Both the position numbers and the translations under genes were made by a program. Below, piece by piece: positions 18,501-26,197 of a stretch of DNA of 64,000 nucleotides. Positions within the stretch are counted from its first letter, which is position 1. Every line of letters starts with the position of its first letter. Source of the stretch: Actinomyces marmotae (lineage in GTDB: Bacteria; Actinomycetota; Actinomycetes; Actinomycetales; Actinomycetaceae); contig NZ_CP053642.1 of assembly GCF_013177295.1 (NCBI RefSeq), positions 1,240,001 to 1,304,000 on the forward strand, given 5' to 3'. Below the pieces are notes generated by a model, which made no database searches, was not told the origin of the DNA, and worked only from the letters and a program-made list of their open reading frames with translations.

Positions 18501-19070
18501 GGTGCCCAGGTCGAGGCGGCGGGTGGCGCGGGCGGCGGCAGCGCCGATGAGTCGGGCGATGGCGTGGATCTCGACGGCGCGGTCCTCGCTCTGGTCAGCG
18601 GGGCCCTGAAGGGCCTCTAGCAGGGCGGCGCCGAGGACGCCCTGGGAGTGCCCGATGACGCCCGCGGGGCGCGAGGCGGCCTCACCGACGGCGTCGAGCC
18701 CGCACGAGCGCATGGTGTCCAGGGCGGCGTGCTGGGCCAGGAGGATGCCGGGGACGGAGACGTCCGCGGTGTCCGCGGCGGCGGCGCCCCTGCCGGAGGG
18801 GGCCGGGATGACGGGCGCGGCGGCGTCGTCGAGGAGCCGGGCCCCGCGCGGGGAGATGGTGAGCAGCTCGGTGGCCACCGGCGCCAGGCGCTGCGCGACG
18901 GCGGCGTCGATGGAGGCCAGGCGGGCGGAGAGCGCGCGGTCCAGCCCAGCGAGCTCGGACAGGACGGCGCGCCAGGGGGTGGCTTGGCCGCCGAAGGCCA
19001 GGACGTAGGGCTCGCCGGCGCTCAGGCGGGCGGCGGTGGTGCGGGGGATCGCGGTGGTGGAGTGGCTCAT
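9600..19070 (-). CDS. fas: Type I fatty acid synthase, single polypeptide
   Basis: A 3156-residue cytosolic megasynthase of the fungal-like bacterial FAS-I class that makes long-chain acyl-CoA from acetyl- and malonyl-CoA. The domains read in the expected order, by approximate residue: acetyltransferase with GHSQG (140), flavin enoyl reductase from MLAGMTPTTVDP (420), hotdog dehydratase with DFNPIHTSYHAARVAG (1275), malonyl/palmitoyl transferase with AGHSLGEY (1479), ACP with SSRRNQLLMDLG carrying the serine for the arm (1863), ketoreductase with VAVVTGVAPGSIAAA (2190), and ketosynthase with SACATAAVS (2788), KHDTSTSANDPNE (2940) and GHAKGGAA (2983). No phosphopantetheinyl transferase domain follows. 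The ATG at 19070 has GAGGAAG upstream. An ATG at 19190, overlapping the accD stop, would add 40 low-complexity residues. Confidence 0.95.
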   Translation of the reverse strand: MSHSTTAIPRTTAARLSAGEPYVLAFGGQATPWRAVLSELAGLDRALSARLASIDAAVAQRLAPVATELLTISPRGARLLDDAAAPVIPAPSGRGAAAADTADVSVPGILLAQHAALDTMRSCGLDAVGEAASRPAGVIGHSQGVLGAALLEALQGPADQSEDRAVEIHAIARLIGAAAARATRRLDLGTVGESTPMLSVRGVTRKVLDAVLARVPAAAGISVGVINGRQAHILSGRPADLEQVVTALEAAAARSAKARKERRLGGAVLAPVTEFLATSVPFHTPLLAPAVEDVVDWAGRCGLDQAAARRLAAAVLIDVVDWPATVTGALETASAEGTPVRTVVDLGPGAVLSRLTEAVLAGTGSTIVAAGTATALDELDREGAEPTRTVDRSRFAPRLTRLPDGRLTVDTAFTRLTGRSAVMLAGMTPTTVDPAIVAAAANAGYWAELAGGGQTTGPVLTENIAELTRLLDPGRTAAFNAMFMDRYLWNLHLGAQRLLSKARIGGAPVDGITISAGIPELEEATALLKRFHAEGFPYIAFKPGTVDQIRQVLAIARANEDTPVIMQIEDGHAGGHHSWEDLDTMLLATYDAIRAVDNVVLCVGGGIGTPERAADYLTGRWALAYGTAAAPVDGVMVGTAAMTCLEAKTNDDVKQLLVDTPGIDPADEGGWVASGASIGGMTSGLSHLRADLYEIDNSSARASRLIQELAGDEAAMAERREEMIEALSRTAKPYFGDVETMTYLEWATRYAELCVAPHDGRAAVEADWADEGWYDRFLDLLHRVEARLSPADRGSIVTLFADYDDVIDSDAALAALAGAYPSAATTRVEPVDAAWFVDLCRKHPKPVPFVPVVDADILRWWGTDSLWQSQDPRYTADQVRIIPGPVAVAGITTINEPVGELLGRFETAAVEALTAAGAQPGEAAGRIGAGWGPDSAPVADALALVRTSPHVLWNGHLSINPARVLPDEAYTVTARPDVAADAYDLDIHLDTHWDSTPGGDAIHAVRRLVIPLRLARAADGAVPLVDPGRISETMNDLLRVTAGVGATSITGDFVERLPEVRPAADGATDALGRPVTQPFGTVHAQFTLADTLGHDHAAVTADALPTDLSAAPLVPDALLGPAWPVVYAALGSVIEDGMPLIEGLLGAVHLDHTIDLRRPLAELEAWAGAGARVQVDGWVAALEESSAGRVVDVRLQMTDCSGGDDDGELIALLRERFAIRGRASGSAVPSAPEPAGGTGRATAPAARRLLRRVTATAPADMTAFARVTGDFNPIHTSYHAARVAGMDAPLVHGMWLSATAQQVAAAAAADGTHHELAGWTYVMTGPVELNDDVEISVERTGLVRGGGYVLEAVCRVNGEVVSRGTAVTLPEPTAYIYPGQGIQSAGMGLDERASSRAAREVWERADAHTRAELGFSVIALVRDNPTEMTARGVTYRHPEGLLNLTQFTQVALATVAMASTARLAEAGALVEGAAFAGHSLGEYTALSSYGRVMPVETTISIVFQRGSTMHSLVPRDETGASNYRMGALRPNQAGIRAEDVESYVASISEATGEFLQIVNYNLAGVQYAIAGTIKGLDALAADARAKAKARGGKNPFMLVPGIDVPFHSEVLRPGVAEFRARLEQLVPADLDVDRLENCYVPNLVARPFALTREFAASILEVVPSEPVRAALDDWDGWSARRTELGRLLLIELLAWQFASPVRWIETQDVLLRSPAEGGLGIERVVEVGLAASPTLANLASNTLKLPAHAGRHVTVHNARRDEARVLATDTDPAVELAEPVEEAPEATPAPAPETAAETAPVEAAPAPAAEPAAAAPAASGPVDDLTFGATDALTVLLAHASRIRPEQIGATDTTETLTNGVSSRRNQLLMDLGTELQLASIDGAADADMTALAATVAKGAPGYKAFGPVLSDAIRTSLGRILGPSGVRAARVGERVKGTWGLGDGWVSHVTAELMLGTREGASMRGDDLASLGSSAPLTSAGAVDALIDSAVQAVAGAHGVSVAKPSAAGGAGGAVVDSAALDAFAATVTGSSGVLAATARTILDALGLSERVTIPADADDEAVATRAALAAIDAELGSGWVKSVTPAFEPARAVLIDDRWASAREDLARLGNGELDLDEAHRLLRPEAFTGLGQAVADQADWWARTLRAGGLADREERTALAASLASAARATAAQGDAAIRWADDVAVVTGVAPGSIAAAVTGELLAGGATVVATSSRLSHERLAFATRLYREHASAGARLWIVPANLASYRDVDALADWIGNEQAVTEGGKTTVVKEALVPTLLFPFAAPRVMGTLADAGPAAESQTRLLLWSVERSIATLSAIGTDTHVDHRLHVVLPGSPNRGTFGGDGAYGEVKAALDAIVNRWSSESAWSGRVTLAHPRIGWVRGTGLMGGNDPLVEAVEAAGVRTWSTEEMAAELMSLCDHAARARAAERPVEADLTGGLGDGLDLVALRESAAASLAAAKAAPAEQRAEIRALPSPVVPTQPTAPQWGDVEADLDDMVVIVSTGEISTWGSGRTRREAELGMSGGEDVELTAAGVLELAWGMGLLTWYDSPKAGWYDTDGERVPEEDIWTRYRDEVVARCGIREFVDDGVIATIADEEVAVYLDHDITLSVPDEATARTIEASDPEHTLVAPDAETGEWTVTRLAGSLARVPRRAALSRTVGGQFPVDFNPERWGIPAAMVQGMDTIASWNLVTAVEAFLAAGFTPAELLTAVHPSDVASTQGTGFGGMESMRKMFVGRLLGEERPSDILQEALPNVVAAHVMQSYIGGYGSMVQPVSACATAAVSIEDGWDKITLGKADVVIAGAIDDISIESVVGFGNMNATAEAAAMRAKGISDRHFSRANDRRRGGFVEAEGGGTVILARASVAARLGLPVAGVVGFVSSYADGAHTSIPAPGLGALGAGRGGTDSRLARALRSLGVEADDIALVSKHDTSTSANDPNESELHTRLARALGRSEGNPLVAVSQKTITGHAKGGAAVFQVAGLTEILATGVAPGNASLDVVDAPLAKDAFWVWPRTPMRLAGRGGESGRVPGAGPVRAGLLTSLGFGHVSGLIALVHPGAFEAALRKAGGQEAVDAWLASANARLAAGTRRRRAGMIGRVELFEQVQGRRLGEASKNRDPHEVEAAMLLDPEARLGADGVYHAGE

Positions 19071-19186
19071 ATCTTCCTCGTAGTGGCGGGACTGGGTGGT
19101 CATGCTGGTCTGGGCGGCGCGCGGCGCGAGCGGCCCCGCGGCGCGGTCGCCGCCGCTGGCCGGCGCCGCGCCCTGGTTCGGGGGTC

Positions 19187-20821
19187 TCATAGGGGGACGT
19201 TGTCGTGCTTCTTGTGGCCCTCGGCCCTCGCGCCGCGCTTGCCGCGCAGGGCCGCCAGGGACTCGGCGATGACGGCGCGGGTGTCCTCGGGGGCGATGAC
19301 GGCGTCGATCTCCCCGATGGCCACGGCCTTGTCCGGGTTGATGACGGCGTCGGTGTAGGCGGCGGTCAGGCGCTCCTGCTCGGCGGCGGCGGCCTCGTCA
19401 CCGGACTCGGCGCGCACGGCGGCGAGCTCGCGGCGGTGGATGATGCCCACGGCCCCAGCGGCGCCCAGGACGGCGATCTCGGCCCCGGGCCAGCAGAAGT
19501 TGAGGTCGGCGCCAATGGCCTTGGAGCCCATGACGATGTAGGCGCCGCCGTAGGCCTTGCGCAGGATGACGGTCACCAGGGGGACGGTGGCGGTGGCGTA
19601 GGCGTTGATGACCTTCGCACCGCGGCGGATGATGCCGGCGTGCTCCTGCTCGGCACCGGGCCGGTAGCCGGGGACGTCCACGAGGGTGACCACGGGCAGG
19701 CCGAAGGCGTCGCAGAAGCGCACGAAGCGGGCGAGCTTCTCGGAGGCGGCGGTGTCCAGGGTGCCGGCGTCGACGAGGGGCTGGTTGGCGACGATGCCCA
19801 CGGGGCGGCCCTCGAAGCAGGCGAAGCCGACGACGACGTTGGGCGCGTACTCCTCCTGGACCTGGACGAGCTCGCCGTGGTCGACGATCGCCGAGATGAC
19901 GTCGACGACGTCGTAGGCCTGGCGGGTGGAGGCCGGGACGAGGGCGCCGACCCGCGCGGCCGAGACGGCGTCCTCCTCGCGGTCGGAGGCGGTGTACTCG
20001 TACATCGGGGCCTCGAGCTCGGCCGAGGAAGGCAGGTAGGCCAGGAGGGTGCGCACCTGGTCGAGGGCATCCGCCTCGTCCTCGGCGACGTAGTGGACGA
20101 CCCCGGAAACGCTGCCGTGGACGCGGGCCCCGCCCAGGTCCTCGGCGCTGATCGACTCACCGGTGACGGCGCGCACGACGTCGGGGCCGGTGACGAACAT
20201 GTGGGAGGCCTCGCGGGTGGCGATGACGAAGTCGGTCAGGGCCGGGCTGTAGACGGCGCCGCCGGCGCAGGGGCCGAGGATGACGCTGATCTGGGGCACG
20301 AGGCCGGATGCGGCGCAGGTGCGGTTGAAGATGCGCCCGTACTGGCGCAGGGCACCCACGCCCTCCTGGATCTTGGCGCCACCGGAGTCGATGAGCCCGA
20401 CCACGGGGATGCGCAGGCGCAGGGCGTCGTCGAGGAGGCTGACGATCTTGTCCCCCTCCACCGAGCCCAGGGCGCCGCCGGAGACGGAGAAGTCCTGGGA
20501 GTAGACGGCGACCTGGCGGCCGTCGACCTGCCCGAATCCGGTGACGACGCCGGAGGGGCAGGCCTTGGCGCCGGCGCCGGAGCCGGTGTAGCGACCGATC
20601 TCCAGGAAGGTCCCCTCGTCGAGGAGGGCGTCGATGCGCTCCCGGGCGGTCTGCTTGCCCTTGGCGTGCTGGCGGGACGCGGCGGTCTCCTCGGCCTGCG
20701 CGTCAACGCGGGCGATGCGCTCGCGGAAGGCCTGGGTGGCCGCTGAATCGGCCATCGTCGAGCCCCCGCCGGCCGCGGGGGTGGCGCCCGTGGCGGGCGC
20801 CGGGTTGGCGGTGTTTGTCAT
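19187..20821 (-). CDS. accD: Acyl-CoA carboxylase carboxyltransferase (beta) subunit
   Basis: A 544-residue carboxyltransferase of the propionyl/acetyl-CoA carboxylase beta family. With the biotinylated alpha subunit encoded just upstream it makes malonyl-CoA for the FAS. The two crotonase-like halves are visible: the N-half with GKQTARERIDALLDEGTF and the oxyanion-type stretch LIDSGGAKIQEGVGAL, and the C-half with VDVPGYRPGAEQEH and RKAYGGAYIVMGSK. The first 22 residues are Ala/Pro/Gly-rich. The ATG at 20821 lies 3 nt after the alpha-subunit stop, with GGAGG upstream; a second ATG at codon 23 is possible. The acyl-CoA specificity (acetyl or propionyl) cannot be decided here. Confidence 0.92.
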   Translation of the reverse strand: MTNTANPAPATGATPAAGGGSTMADSAATQAFRERIARVDAQAEETAASRQHAKGKQTARERIDALLDEGTFLEIGRYTGSGAGAKACPSGVVTGFGQVDGRQVAVYSQDFSVSGGALGSVEGDKIVSLLDDALRLRIPVVGLIDSGGAKIQEGVGALRQYGRIFNRTCAASGLVPQISVILGPCAGGAVYSPALTDFVIATREASHMFVTGPDVVRAVTGESISAEDLGGARVHGSVSGVVHYVAEDEADALDQVRTLLAYLPSSAELEAPMYEYTASDREEDAVSAARVGALVPASTRQAYDVVDVISAIVDHGELVQVQEEYAPNVVVGFACFEGRPVGIVANQPLVDAGTLDTAASEKLARFVRFCDAFGLPVVTLVDVPGYRPGAEQEHAGIIRRGAKVINAYATATVPLVTVILRKAYGGAYIVMGSKAIGADLNFCWPGAEIAVLGAAGAVGIIHRRELAAVRAESGDEAAAAEQERLTAAYTDAVINPDKAVAIGEIDAVIAPEDTRAVIAESLAALRGKRGARAEGHKKHDNVPL

Positions 20822-20824
20822 GGC

Positions 20825-22705
20825 TCAGGCCTCCTTCTGGCCGGTGGCGGCCTCGCGGGCGAAGCGGATGAGGACGTCCCCGGCGCTCACGGTCGTCCCG
20901 GCGCCCACGGCGATCTCCTCGACGACGCCGTCATAGGGCGCGTGGACGTAGTTCTCCATCTTCATCGACTCCAGGACGATGAGGAGGTCGCCCTCGGCCA
21001 CCCGCGCGCCGGGCTCGACGCAGATGCGGGTGATGATGGCCTGCATGGGCGCGGCAATGACGCCATCGGCGGTCTCGGGGCCCTCCGCGCCGACGCGGGC
21101 GGCGCGCGCGCCGCGGCCGCGCAGGGGCTGGCCCCGGTGGGCGCGGTGCGAGCCCCCGCCGGGGCCCGCCAGGCCCCCGCGGTGGCCGTGCCCGCCGAAA
21201 ACGCCGTCGGGGATCGTCAGGGAGACCCGCTGGCCGTTGACCTCGATGATGTAGGTGGAGCGGGTGCGGGTGGAAGCCGCGGCCGGGGCGGGGGCCTGGC
21301 TGCCCGCGGCGACGGGGCCGGCGGTCGCGCTGCCGTCCCCCTGGGCGCCGGTGGCCAGTCCCGGCAGGACATCGTTCTCGATCCAGCGGGTGGTGACCCC
21401 GAGGAGGCCGGAGGCGTTCGGCTGAGTGAAGGCGGGCAGGCCCAGGACGGCCTCGTGCAGGGCCGTGCACACGGTGACGCCCTCGACGACCGTCTCGGCC
21501 AGGGCGCGGCGCGCGCGGGCGAGGGCCTGCTCGCGCGTGGCGCCGGTGACGACGATCTTGGCGAGCATGGGGTCGAACATGGGGGTGACGACGTCGCCCT
21601 CGACCACCCCGGACTCGATGCGGATGCCGGGGCCGGCGGGCCAGCGCAGGCGGGTGATCGTGCCGGTGGAGGGGGCGAGCCCGGCGGCGGGGTCCTCGCA
21701 GGTGATGCGCAACTCGATGGAGTGCCCGCGCACCGGCAGGACCTCGCCGAGGTCGCCGCCGGCGGCGATGCGCAGCTGGGTCTCGACGAGGTCGGTGCCG
21801 GTGACCTCCTCGCTCACGCAGTGCTCGACCTGCAGGCGGGGGTTGACCTCGAGGAACCACAGGTCACCCTCGGGGGTGAGCAGGAACTCGCAGGTGGCCA
21901 CGCCCACGTAACCGACGGTCTCCAGGAGGCGCCGGGAGGAGTCGACGAGGGCCTCATGGATGCCCTCGGGCAGGAAGGGGGCGGGCGCCTCCTCGAGGAG
22001 CTTCTGGTTGCGGCGCTGGAGGGTGCAGTCGCGGGTCGACACGACGGCGAAGTCGCCGTGGGAGTCGCGCGCGCACTGGGTCTCGATGTGGCGGGCCGCG
22101 GTGACGAAGCGCTCGAGAATGAGGGTGCCGCCCCCGGCGCTGGCCGACTCGAACGCGGGGGTGCTGCGGGCCTCGTCGTCGTTGGATAAAACCGTGATAC
22201 CGCGGCCGCCCCCGCCGTCGGTGCGCTTGAGGGCGACCGGGTAGCCGTGCTCGGCGGCGAAGCCGATGACGGTGGAGGAGGAGGTGACAGGCTCGGTGAT
22301 CCCGGGCACGGGGGCGACGCCGGCGCGCTCGGCGGTGGCGCGGGCGCTCATCTTGTCCCCCAGGGCGTCCATGGCCTCGGGGCTGGGGCCGACCCAGGTG
22401 ATGCCGGCATCGACGACGGCGCGGGCGAATTCGGCGTTCTCGGACAGGAAGCCGTAGCCGGGGTGGATGGCATCGGCGCCGGTGGCGCGGGCCAGGGCGA
22501 GGATGGCGTCGGCGTGCGTGTAGCCGGATCCTTCGGGAAGGGCGTGGGCCTCGTCGGCGAGCTCGGCGGCGGGGCTCATGAGGTCCTCGGGCGTGTACGG
22601 CAGGATCGAGGTCCCTCCCAGGTCCCTGACGGTGCGGATGACTCTCAGGGCGATCTCGCCGCGATTGGCGATGAGGACGCGGGAGGGGTACTGACCGTGT
22701 GTCAC
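20825..22705 (-). CDS. accA: Acyl-CoA carboxylase alpha subunit (biotin carboxylase plus BCCP)
   Basis: A 626-residue fusion of biotin carboxylase and biotin carboxyl carrier protein. The N-domain begins [13 protein letters not shown]. The ATP-grasp lobe contains the glycine loop [13 protein letters not shown] and the metal-binding [11 protein letters not shown] carrier domain at the C-terminus carries the biotin lysine in ESMKMENY near residue 581. An Ala/Pro-rich and Gly/His-rich linker separates the two. The GTG start at 22705 has AAGGAG 7 nt upstream; further upstream reading is low-complexity and unlikely to be translated. First gene of the acc-accD-fas operon. The accA symbol follows actinobacterial usage for the alpha chain. 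Confidence 0.92.
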   Translation of the reverse strand: MTHGQYPSRVLIANRGEIALRVIRTVRDLGGTSILPYTPEDLMSPAAELADEAHALPEGSGYTHADAILALARATGADAIHPGYGFLSENAEFARAVVDAGITWVGPSPEAMDALGDKMSARATAERAGVAPVPGITEPVTSSSTVIGFAAEHGYPVALKRTDGGGGRGITVLSNDDEARSTPAFESASAGGGTLILERFVTAARHIETQCARDSHGDFAVVSTRDCTLQRRNQKLLEEAPAPFLPEGIHEALVDSSRRLLETVGYVGVATCEFLLTPEGDLWFLEVNPRLQVEHCVSEEVTGTDLVETQLRIAAGGDLGEVLPVRGHSIELRITCEDPAAGLAPSTGTITRLRWPAGPGIRIESGVVEGDVVTPMFDPMLAKIVVTGATREQALARARRALAETVVEGVTVCTALHEAVLGLPAFTQPNASGLLGVTTRWIENDVLPGLATGAQGDGSATAGPVAAGSQAPAPAAASTRTRSTYIIEVNGQRVSLTIPDGVFGGHGHRGGLAGPGGGSHRAHRGQPLRGRGARAARVGAEGPETADGVIAAPMQAIITRICVEPGARVAEGDLLIVLESMKMENYVHAPYDGVVEEIAVGAGTTVSAGDVLIRFAREAATGQKEA

Positions 22706-22851
22706 CAATGGCTCCTTGGGGCCGTCGCTGGTCGGGCCGATCGCCGCCGCCCCTCCCCTGGTGGGCGCGGGAGGCGGCGGGCTCGGGCCGGGCTGCCGGC
22801 GGTGTCTGCGTCGCATCCCGGCGGGTGTCGGGCGCGGACCGCGCGGGAGGC

Positions 22852-22891
22852 CTGTCGAAACAGACAGCCCCTGCGGTCATGCCCCACGCTA
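22852..22891 (-). promoter_or_regulatory. Probable promoter and inverted repeat upstream of the acc-fas operon
   Basis: A TAGCGT hexamer (22891-22886) is the best -10 candidate. About 20 nt further on, CTGTC and GACAG form 5-bp arms around GAAACA (22852-22867), a possible operator or leader hairpin. No good -35 was found, and the leader to the accA GTG would be about 175 nt. Confidence 0.35.
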
Positions 22892-23003
22892 CGTCCCAGG
22901 CCCGCCGAGAACCGATTGTGGAATCCTCACAAACACGCTCGGAGGCCTTGAAGCAGCGTGATCGTCCCGAGACATTCCGCGCCAGGACAGGGAAAAGTCA
23001 TCC

Positions 23004-23019
23004 TGAGACGCGCGTCTCA
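23004..23019. promoter_or_regulatory. Perfect 16-bp palindrome
   Basis: TGAGACGCGCGTCTCA is fully self-complementary. It lies about 110 bp upstream of the acc-fas -10 candidate, in the 490-bp stretch (22706-23197) that otherwise holds no convincing gene. A dimeric regulator could bind here; the regulator is unknown. Confidence 0.4.
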
Positions 23020-23197
23020 CGGGCGGGGCGAGGCGCCCGTCACGGCGTGTCGGGCTGCGGCACCGGGCGGCCGCCTGAGAGGAATCCCCTACGAGAGCGG
23101 CTCGCGATACCCTGTCGAGACCGGCCCGATCGCACTGGTCCATTCTGGCCCCGTTCGGTCGCGGCGCAGTGGCATGCATCTTCGGGAAGTGCGGACC

Positions 23198-23480
23198 ATG
23201 TTCCGGCGCGAGCCCGCACAGAGCCTTCGAGGCGAGTTGGCCTCGATCGATGAGCTGATCGCAGCGCACCCACTGTCTGATCCCTCGATCAGGCACGCTC
23301 ACGAGATCATCGAGAGCCATAGGCCTGGGGGGCGTCGAGGCGATCGCCGCGGAGCTGGAGAGCCTTGGGCTGCCCTCGCTCGATGAGGTGGGAACGATCC
23401 CGGCCGAGCACACCGCGAACTGGTGGCGCCTCCACCGCAGGCGCAGAAGGCTGACGAGGCGGCTCGGCATCACCGACTGA
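23198..23480 (+). pseudogene. Frameshifted small ORF of unknown function
   Basis: From ATG 23198 (preceded by GGGAAG) the reading frame gives MFRREPAQSLRGELASIDEL and continues to HEIIESH. Protein-like sequence then resumes one frame over as GLGGVEAIAAELESLGLP and ends ...RLTRRLGITD with a TGA. The frame change falls at a run of six G near 23323. Joined together it would be a helical, charged protein of about 94 residues with a very basic end (RLHRRRRRLTRR). I do not recognise the family. The break is either a real mutation or a read error in the homopolymer. It directly abuts the rpe relic. Confidence 0.4.
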
Positions 23481-23684
23481 CAAGCGCCCCACCGCCGCGC
23501 TCCGCGTCGGCCCGGGCGAGATGCTCGGCGTTGAGGAGGGAAGGGCGGATCGCGGGCGCGGCGGTCATGGCGGATTCTCCTCAGTGGGACATCAGGGCTG
23601 GTGGTACATGATCGGCCCGCCGTCCCATCGGCCCCCTTGAGGAGCAGAACAAGCGCTCGTACAGGTCGGTCAGAACATGGCGTC
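23481..23684 (-). pseudogene. Relic of an rpe locus copy, with most of the gene deleted
   Basis: Read on the minus strand, this segment has the leader and first codons of a second rpe copy (MTAAPAIRPSLLNAEH, compare [16 protein letters not shown] of the intact gene). About 17 codons in, it jumps straight to sequence found just past the rpe stop. Positions 23518-23620 match 27034-27135 at roughly 80-85%, and 23481-23517 match 26342-26378 with one mismatch in 37. Further out, a 14-nt match (23671-23684) corresponds to the end of rsmB. This is what a duplicated rpe region with an internal deletion of about 650 bp would look like. Confidence 0.7.
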
Positions 23685-23752
23685 ACTGGGCTCGCAGCGT
23701 TCCCGCGCTGCCGGAGTCGAGGATCTTGTGGCCGGTAGCCTCAAGCCCCAGG

Positions 23753-24505
23753 TCAGAAGTCGGCGTGGATCATCCGCCAGTAGGCCCCACACGCCGCGGG
23801 AGCCACCCAGGCCAGGGCCTCGACGTACGTCATCCCGGGACTATCCCACCACGAAGACCATATCGCGAAGTCTCCTCCGAGCAGCCGAGTGAACACAGCG
23901 TTCGGCAGCACCGCGTTGACCCACTCTGGCAGGAGAAGACCCCCCGATCCACCGCCGGTTAGGAGCCATGGCACGAGGATGAGCAGCAATTGCCCACCGC
24001 CGATGACGAGCAGGGCCAGGATCATGGCGCTGAGCGCCGAGCGGAGCAGCACGCTCAAGAACCCTCCGACGAGTGCGACCAGGGTCAACAACAGTCCCAT
24101 CCGCGCTGCCAGCGCAATGCTCTCCGCTGTGCTGAGCGGCGTCCCTTCAAAGTTCGTGTAGGGATTGCTCACCGCTATCATCGCGAGCATGGCCACCACC
24201 ACGGGGAGCGCGGCCATCACCGTCACGCAGCACACCTGAGCACCCAGCAGACGCCGCCGGTCGGCGGCCGCAACCAAACTCGCCACGATTGCCCCAGACG
24301 GGTACTCCGCCCCCATAACGCATACCCCCAGGAGCATGGCGAGCATCGATGCCGTCTGCGGCCCCGGCACTCCGACGGCGTAGGAGAACACGCATACGGC
24401 AACCACCGTGGCGCCCATAACGACCCAAACCGTCAACGAGCACGCGGCCTTGTACAACTCTGCGAGAAACACACGCCCAAAACCCGGCCTCATCGTGACC
24501 CTCAT
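23753..24505 (-). CDS. ABC transporter permease (ABC-2 type)
   Basis: A 250-residue membrane protein with about six membrane segments, starting LAELYKAACSLTVWVVMG, the pattern of ABC-2 export permeases related to lantibiotic or bacitracin immunity systems. Its start overlaps the end of the ATPase gene by 4 nt (ATGA), so the two are co-translated as a half-transporter pair. A GGGGAGG stands upstream of the ATG. The substrate is unknown; self-protection against a peptide is one possibility based on the family. The gene lies in the accessory stretch between the rpe relic and intact rpe, and its base composition is less GC-rich than the surrounding housekeeping genes. Confidence 0.75.
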   Translation of the reverse strand: MRVTMRPGFGRVFLAELYKAACSLTVWVVMGATVVAVCVFSYAVGVPGPQTASMLAMLLGVCVMGAEYPSGAIVASLVAAADRRRLLGAQVCCVTVMAALPVVVAMLAMIAVSNPYTNFEGTPLSTAESIALAARMGLLLTLVALVGGFLSVLLRSALSAMILALLVIGGGQLLLILVPWLLTGGGSGGLLLPEWVNAVLPNAVFTRLLGGDFAIWSSWWDSPGMTYVEALAWVAPAACGAYWRMIHADF

Positions 24506-25383
24506 CGTGGCACCTCCCCTTCGCGGCTCCGCGCAACCGCATCGAAGTAGAAATCGGAAATCGTGCCCCTTGAGGCGGCTGCCTCCTCGATACCTACCCC
24601 CGCCTCGGCCAGGGCACGGATCGCCTCGTCCAGGCTCACGCCGATGACGAACCAGGAGTCGCGCCCCGCCCGCTCAACATGCCAGCCCCGCCGAGCCGCC
24701 ACACTGCTGAAGCGCTCCGAATCATGAACCCGCAGCCGCGCCCCTTGGAATTGCCGGAGGTCCGCCACGGGTGTGTCTGCGACAACACGCCCTTCGTTGA
24801 GCACGATCACGCGGTCGCCCACCGACTCCAGTTCCGCCAGCAGGTGGGACGAGACCAGAACAGCCCGCCCCTCGCGAGCGAGATCCCTCAACAGGTTGCC
24901 GAGCCACCGGACACCCTCCGGGTCCAAGCCAACGAACGGCTCATCCAGGATCAGGTTGTCAGACTCTCCGAGCAGTGCAGCAGCGATCGACAGCCGCTGC
25001 CGCATTCCGAGGGAGTACGCTCTCACCCGCCGCCGAGCGGCGTCGCCCAGCCCTGCTTCACCCAAGCAAACCGGTACGCGAGAGGTGCTGACCCCCATCG
25101 CCAACGCGAGCGCTTTGAGACTCTGCTCCCCTGTGCGCGAGCCGACCCAGTACTCCGGGCCGAATACGACACCGATCCGTCGGGCCCCTTCACGTTGATT
25201 CATGCGCAAACTTCCCGCATCCACGGCGATGAGCCCCAGGAGCGCCTTGATGACCGTCGTTTTACCCGCCCCGTTCTGCCCCACGAGGCAGGACACCTCT
25301 CCATCCGGGACCACGAAGGAAACCCCCTCCAGAGCGCGCACAGAACCGTACGACTTACTCACGTCACAGCATTCCATCACCAT
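24502..25383 (-). CDS. ABC transporter ATP-binding protein
   Basis: A 293-residue ATPase with Walker A GQNGAGKTT (near residue 35), signature YSLGMRQRL, Walker B LILDEPFVGLD and the switch histidine in VSSHLLAELE. It resembles BcrA-type drug or lantibiotic export ATPases, including the C-terminal extension of about 70 residues after the catalytic core. It is paired with the ABC-2 permease downstream through an ATGA overlap. The ATG at 25383 has only a weak GAGAAAG upstream; a TATCCT hexamer about 25 nt before could be its -10 element. The 145-bp stretch to the next gene upstream is AT-richer and holds no other feature I can support. Confidence 0.85.
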   Translation of the reverse strand: MVMECCDVSKSYGSVRALEGVSFVVPDGEVSCLVGQNGAGKTTVIKALLGLIAVDAGSLRMNQREGARRIGVVFGPEYWVGSRTGEQSLKALALAMGVSTSRVPVCLGEAGLGDAARRRVRAYSLGMRQRLSIAAALLGESDNLILDEPFVGLDPEGVRWLGNLLRDLAREGRAVLVSSHLLAELESVGDRVIVLNEGRVVADTPVADLRQFQGARLRVHDSERFSSVAARRGWHVERAGRDSWFVIGVSLDEAIRALAEAGVGIEEAAASRGTISDFYFDAVARSREGEVPR

Positions 25384-25528
25384 AAGACACCGACTTTCTC
25401 GACCGTCAGGATAGACAATATCCCTTCCAAATTCACCCCATCAGACTCACACTAAACCTCCGCCCCTCCTCCCAAATGAACCACCGAATTCGCGCCAGTC
25501 AAAGTCGACGTTCGATGCGTCGCACAAA

Positions 25529-25984
25529 TTATGGCAACCGACACCTTTCTTCTTCGCCTCGCCTAATCATTGAGGTAGACCTTACCGTTAGCAGACTGGC
25601 CGCGACAGTCACCACCGCAAGAACCTGATACACAGAACTTGACGAGACTCCATTGTGCGTTACAATCACTTCCGCCCCAAACCAAAGCGCTTGCACAAGC
25701 GCAGCGATGCGAATACCCCTTATGCGTCGCCTTATCGCATCGCCGGGGAGCAGAAATATGATCATATACACGCCCGCCAAGAGGGCCGAAAACAACACAA
25801 CGCCTATATACTGGATTGATGCAAAGCGTTCTGTGTTGGGGCTAATCAACTCAGGGATCATGAAACGAAGAACCATTACCCCTGTGGCGACAAAACCGAT
25901 TACCTGCAGCAGTCGCAGTACTTCCAGGCCGTCACCGTGTTTATCAACTCGTCGGAGACCGCTGAACACGCCTTTGAGTTCCAT
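25529..25984 (-). CDS. Small four-helix membrane protein, hypothetical
   Basis: A 151-residue protein with four predicted membrane segments: around VIGFVATGVMVLRF, YIGVVLFSALLAGVYMIIFL, IAALVQALWFGAEV and VYQVLAVVTVAASLL. It has charged ends and no recognisable domain. An AAGGAC lies upstream of the ATG. Base composition here is about 50-55% GC, clearly below the rest of the window, which suggests acquisition. It precedes the ABC ATPase gene in the same direction and may be an accessory part of that transporter, but this is only a guess from position. Confidence 0.6.
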   Translation of the reverse strand: MELKGVFSGLRRVDKHGDGLEVLRLLQVIGFVATGVMVLRFMIPELISPNTERFASIQYIGVVLFSALLAGVYMIIFLLPGDAIRRRIRGIRIAALVQALWFGAEVIVTHNGVSSSSVYQVLAVVTVAASLLTVRSTSMIRRGEEERCRLP

Positions 25985-26197
25985 TTCCAGAAGTCCTTGA
26001 TCGATGCGCCATTGCTATGAATCTATAGGTCTACTCGCGCTATGGGCGTCGGTGATAGTGCTAACGTACTCCATCTCGCTTTGAAGTCAAGGGTCGACGA
26101 GACTCATGAGGGATGCCCGTCAAAGACGGCTCGATGCCTCATCCGGCGCTGTCCGCGGGAGTCGCGGATCATTGTGGGCATGGGGAGTGGATTGTCG

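Noticed and set aside
22889..23686. Minus-strand frame of 265 codons across the rpe relic
   Set aside because: No protein-like pattern, and it runs through the antisense of the frameshifted ORF and the relic; its composition is that of a random frame.
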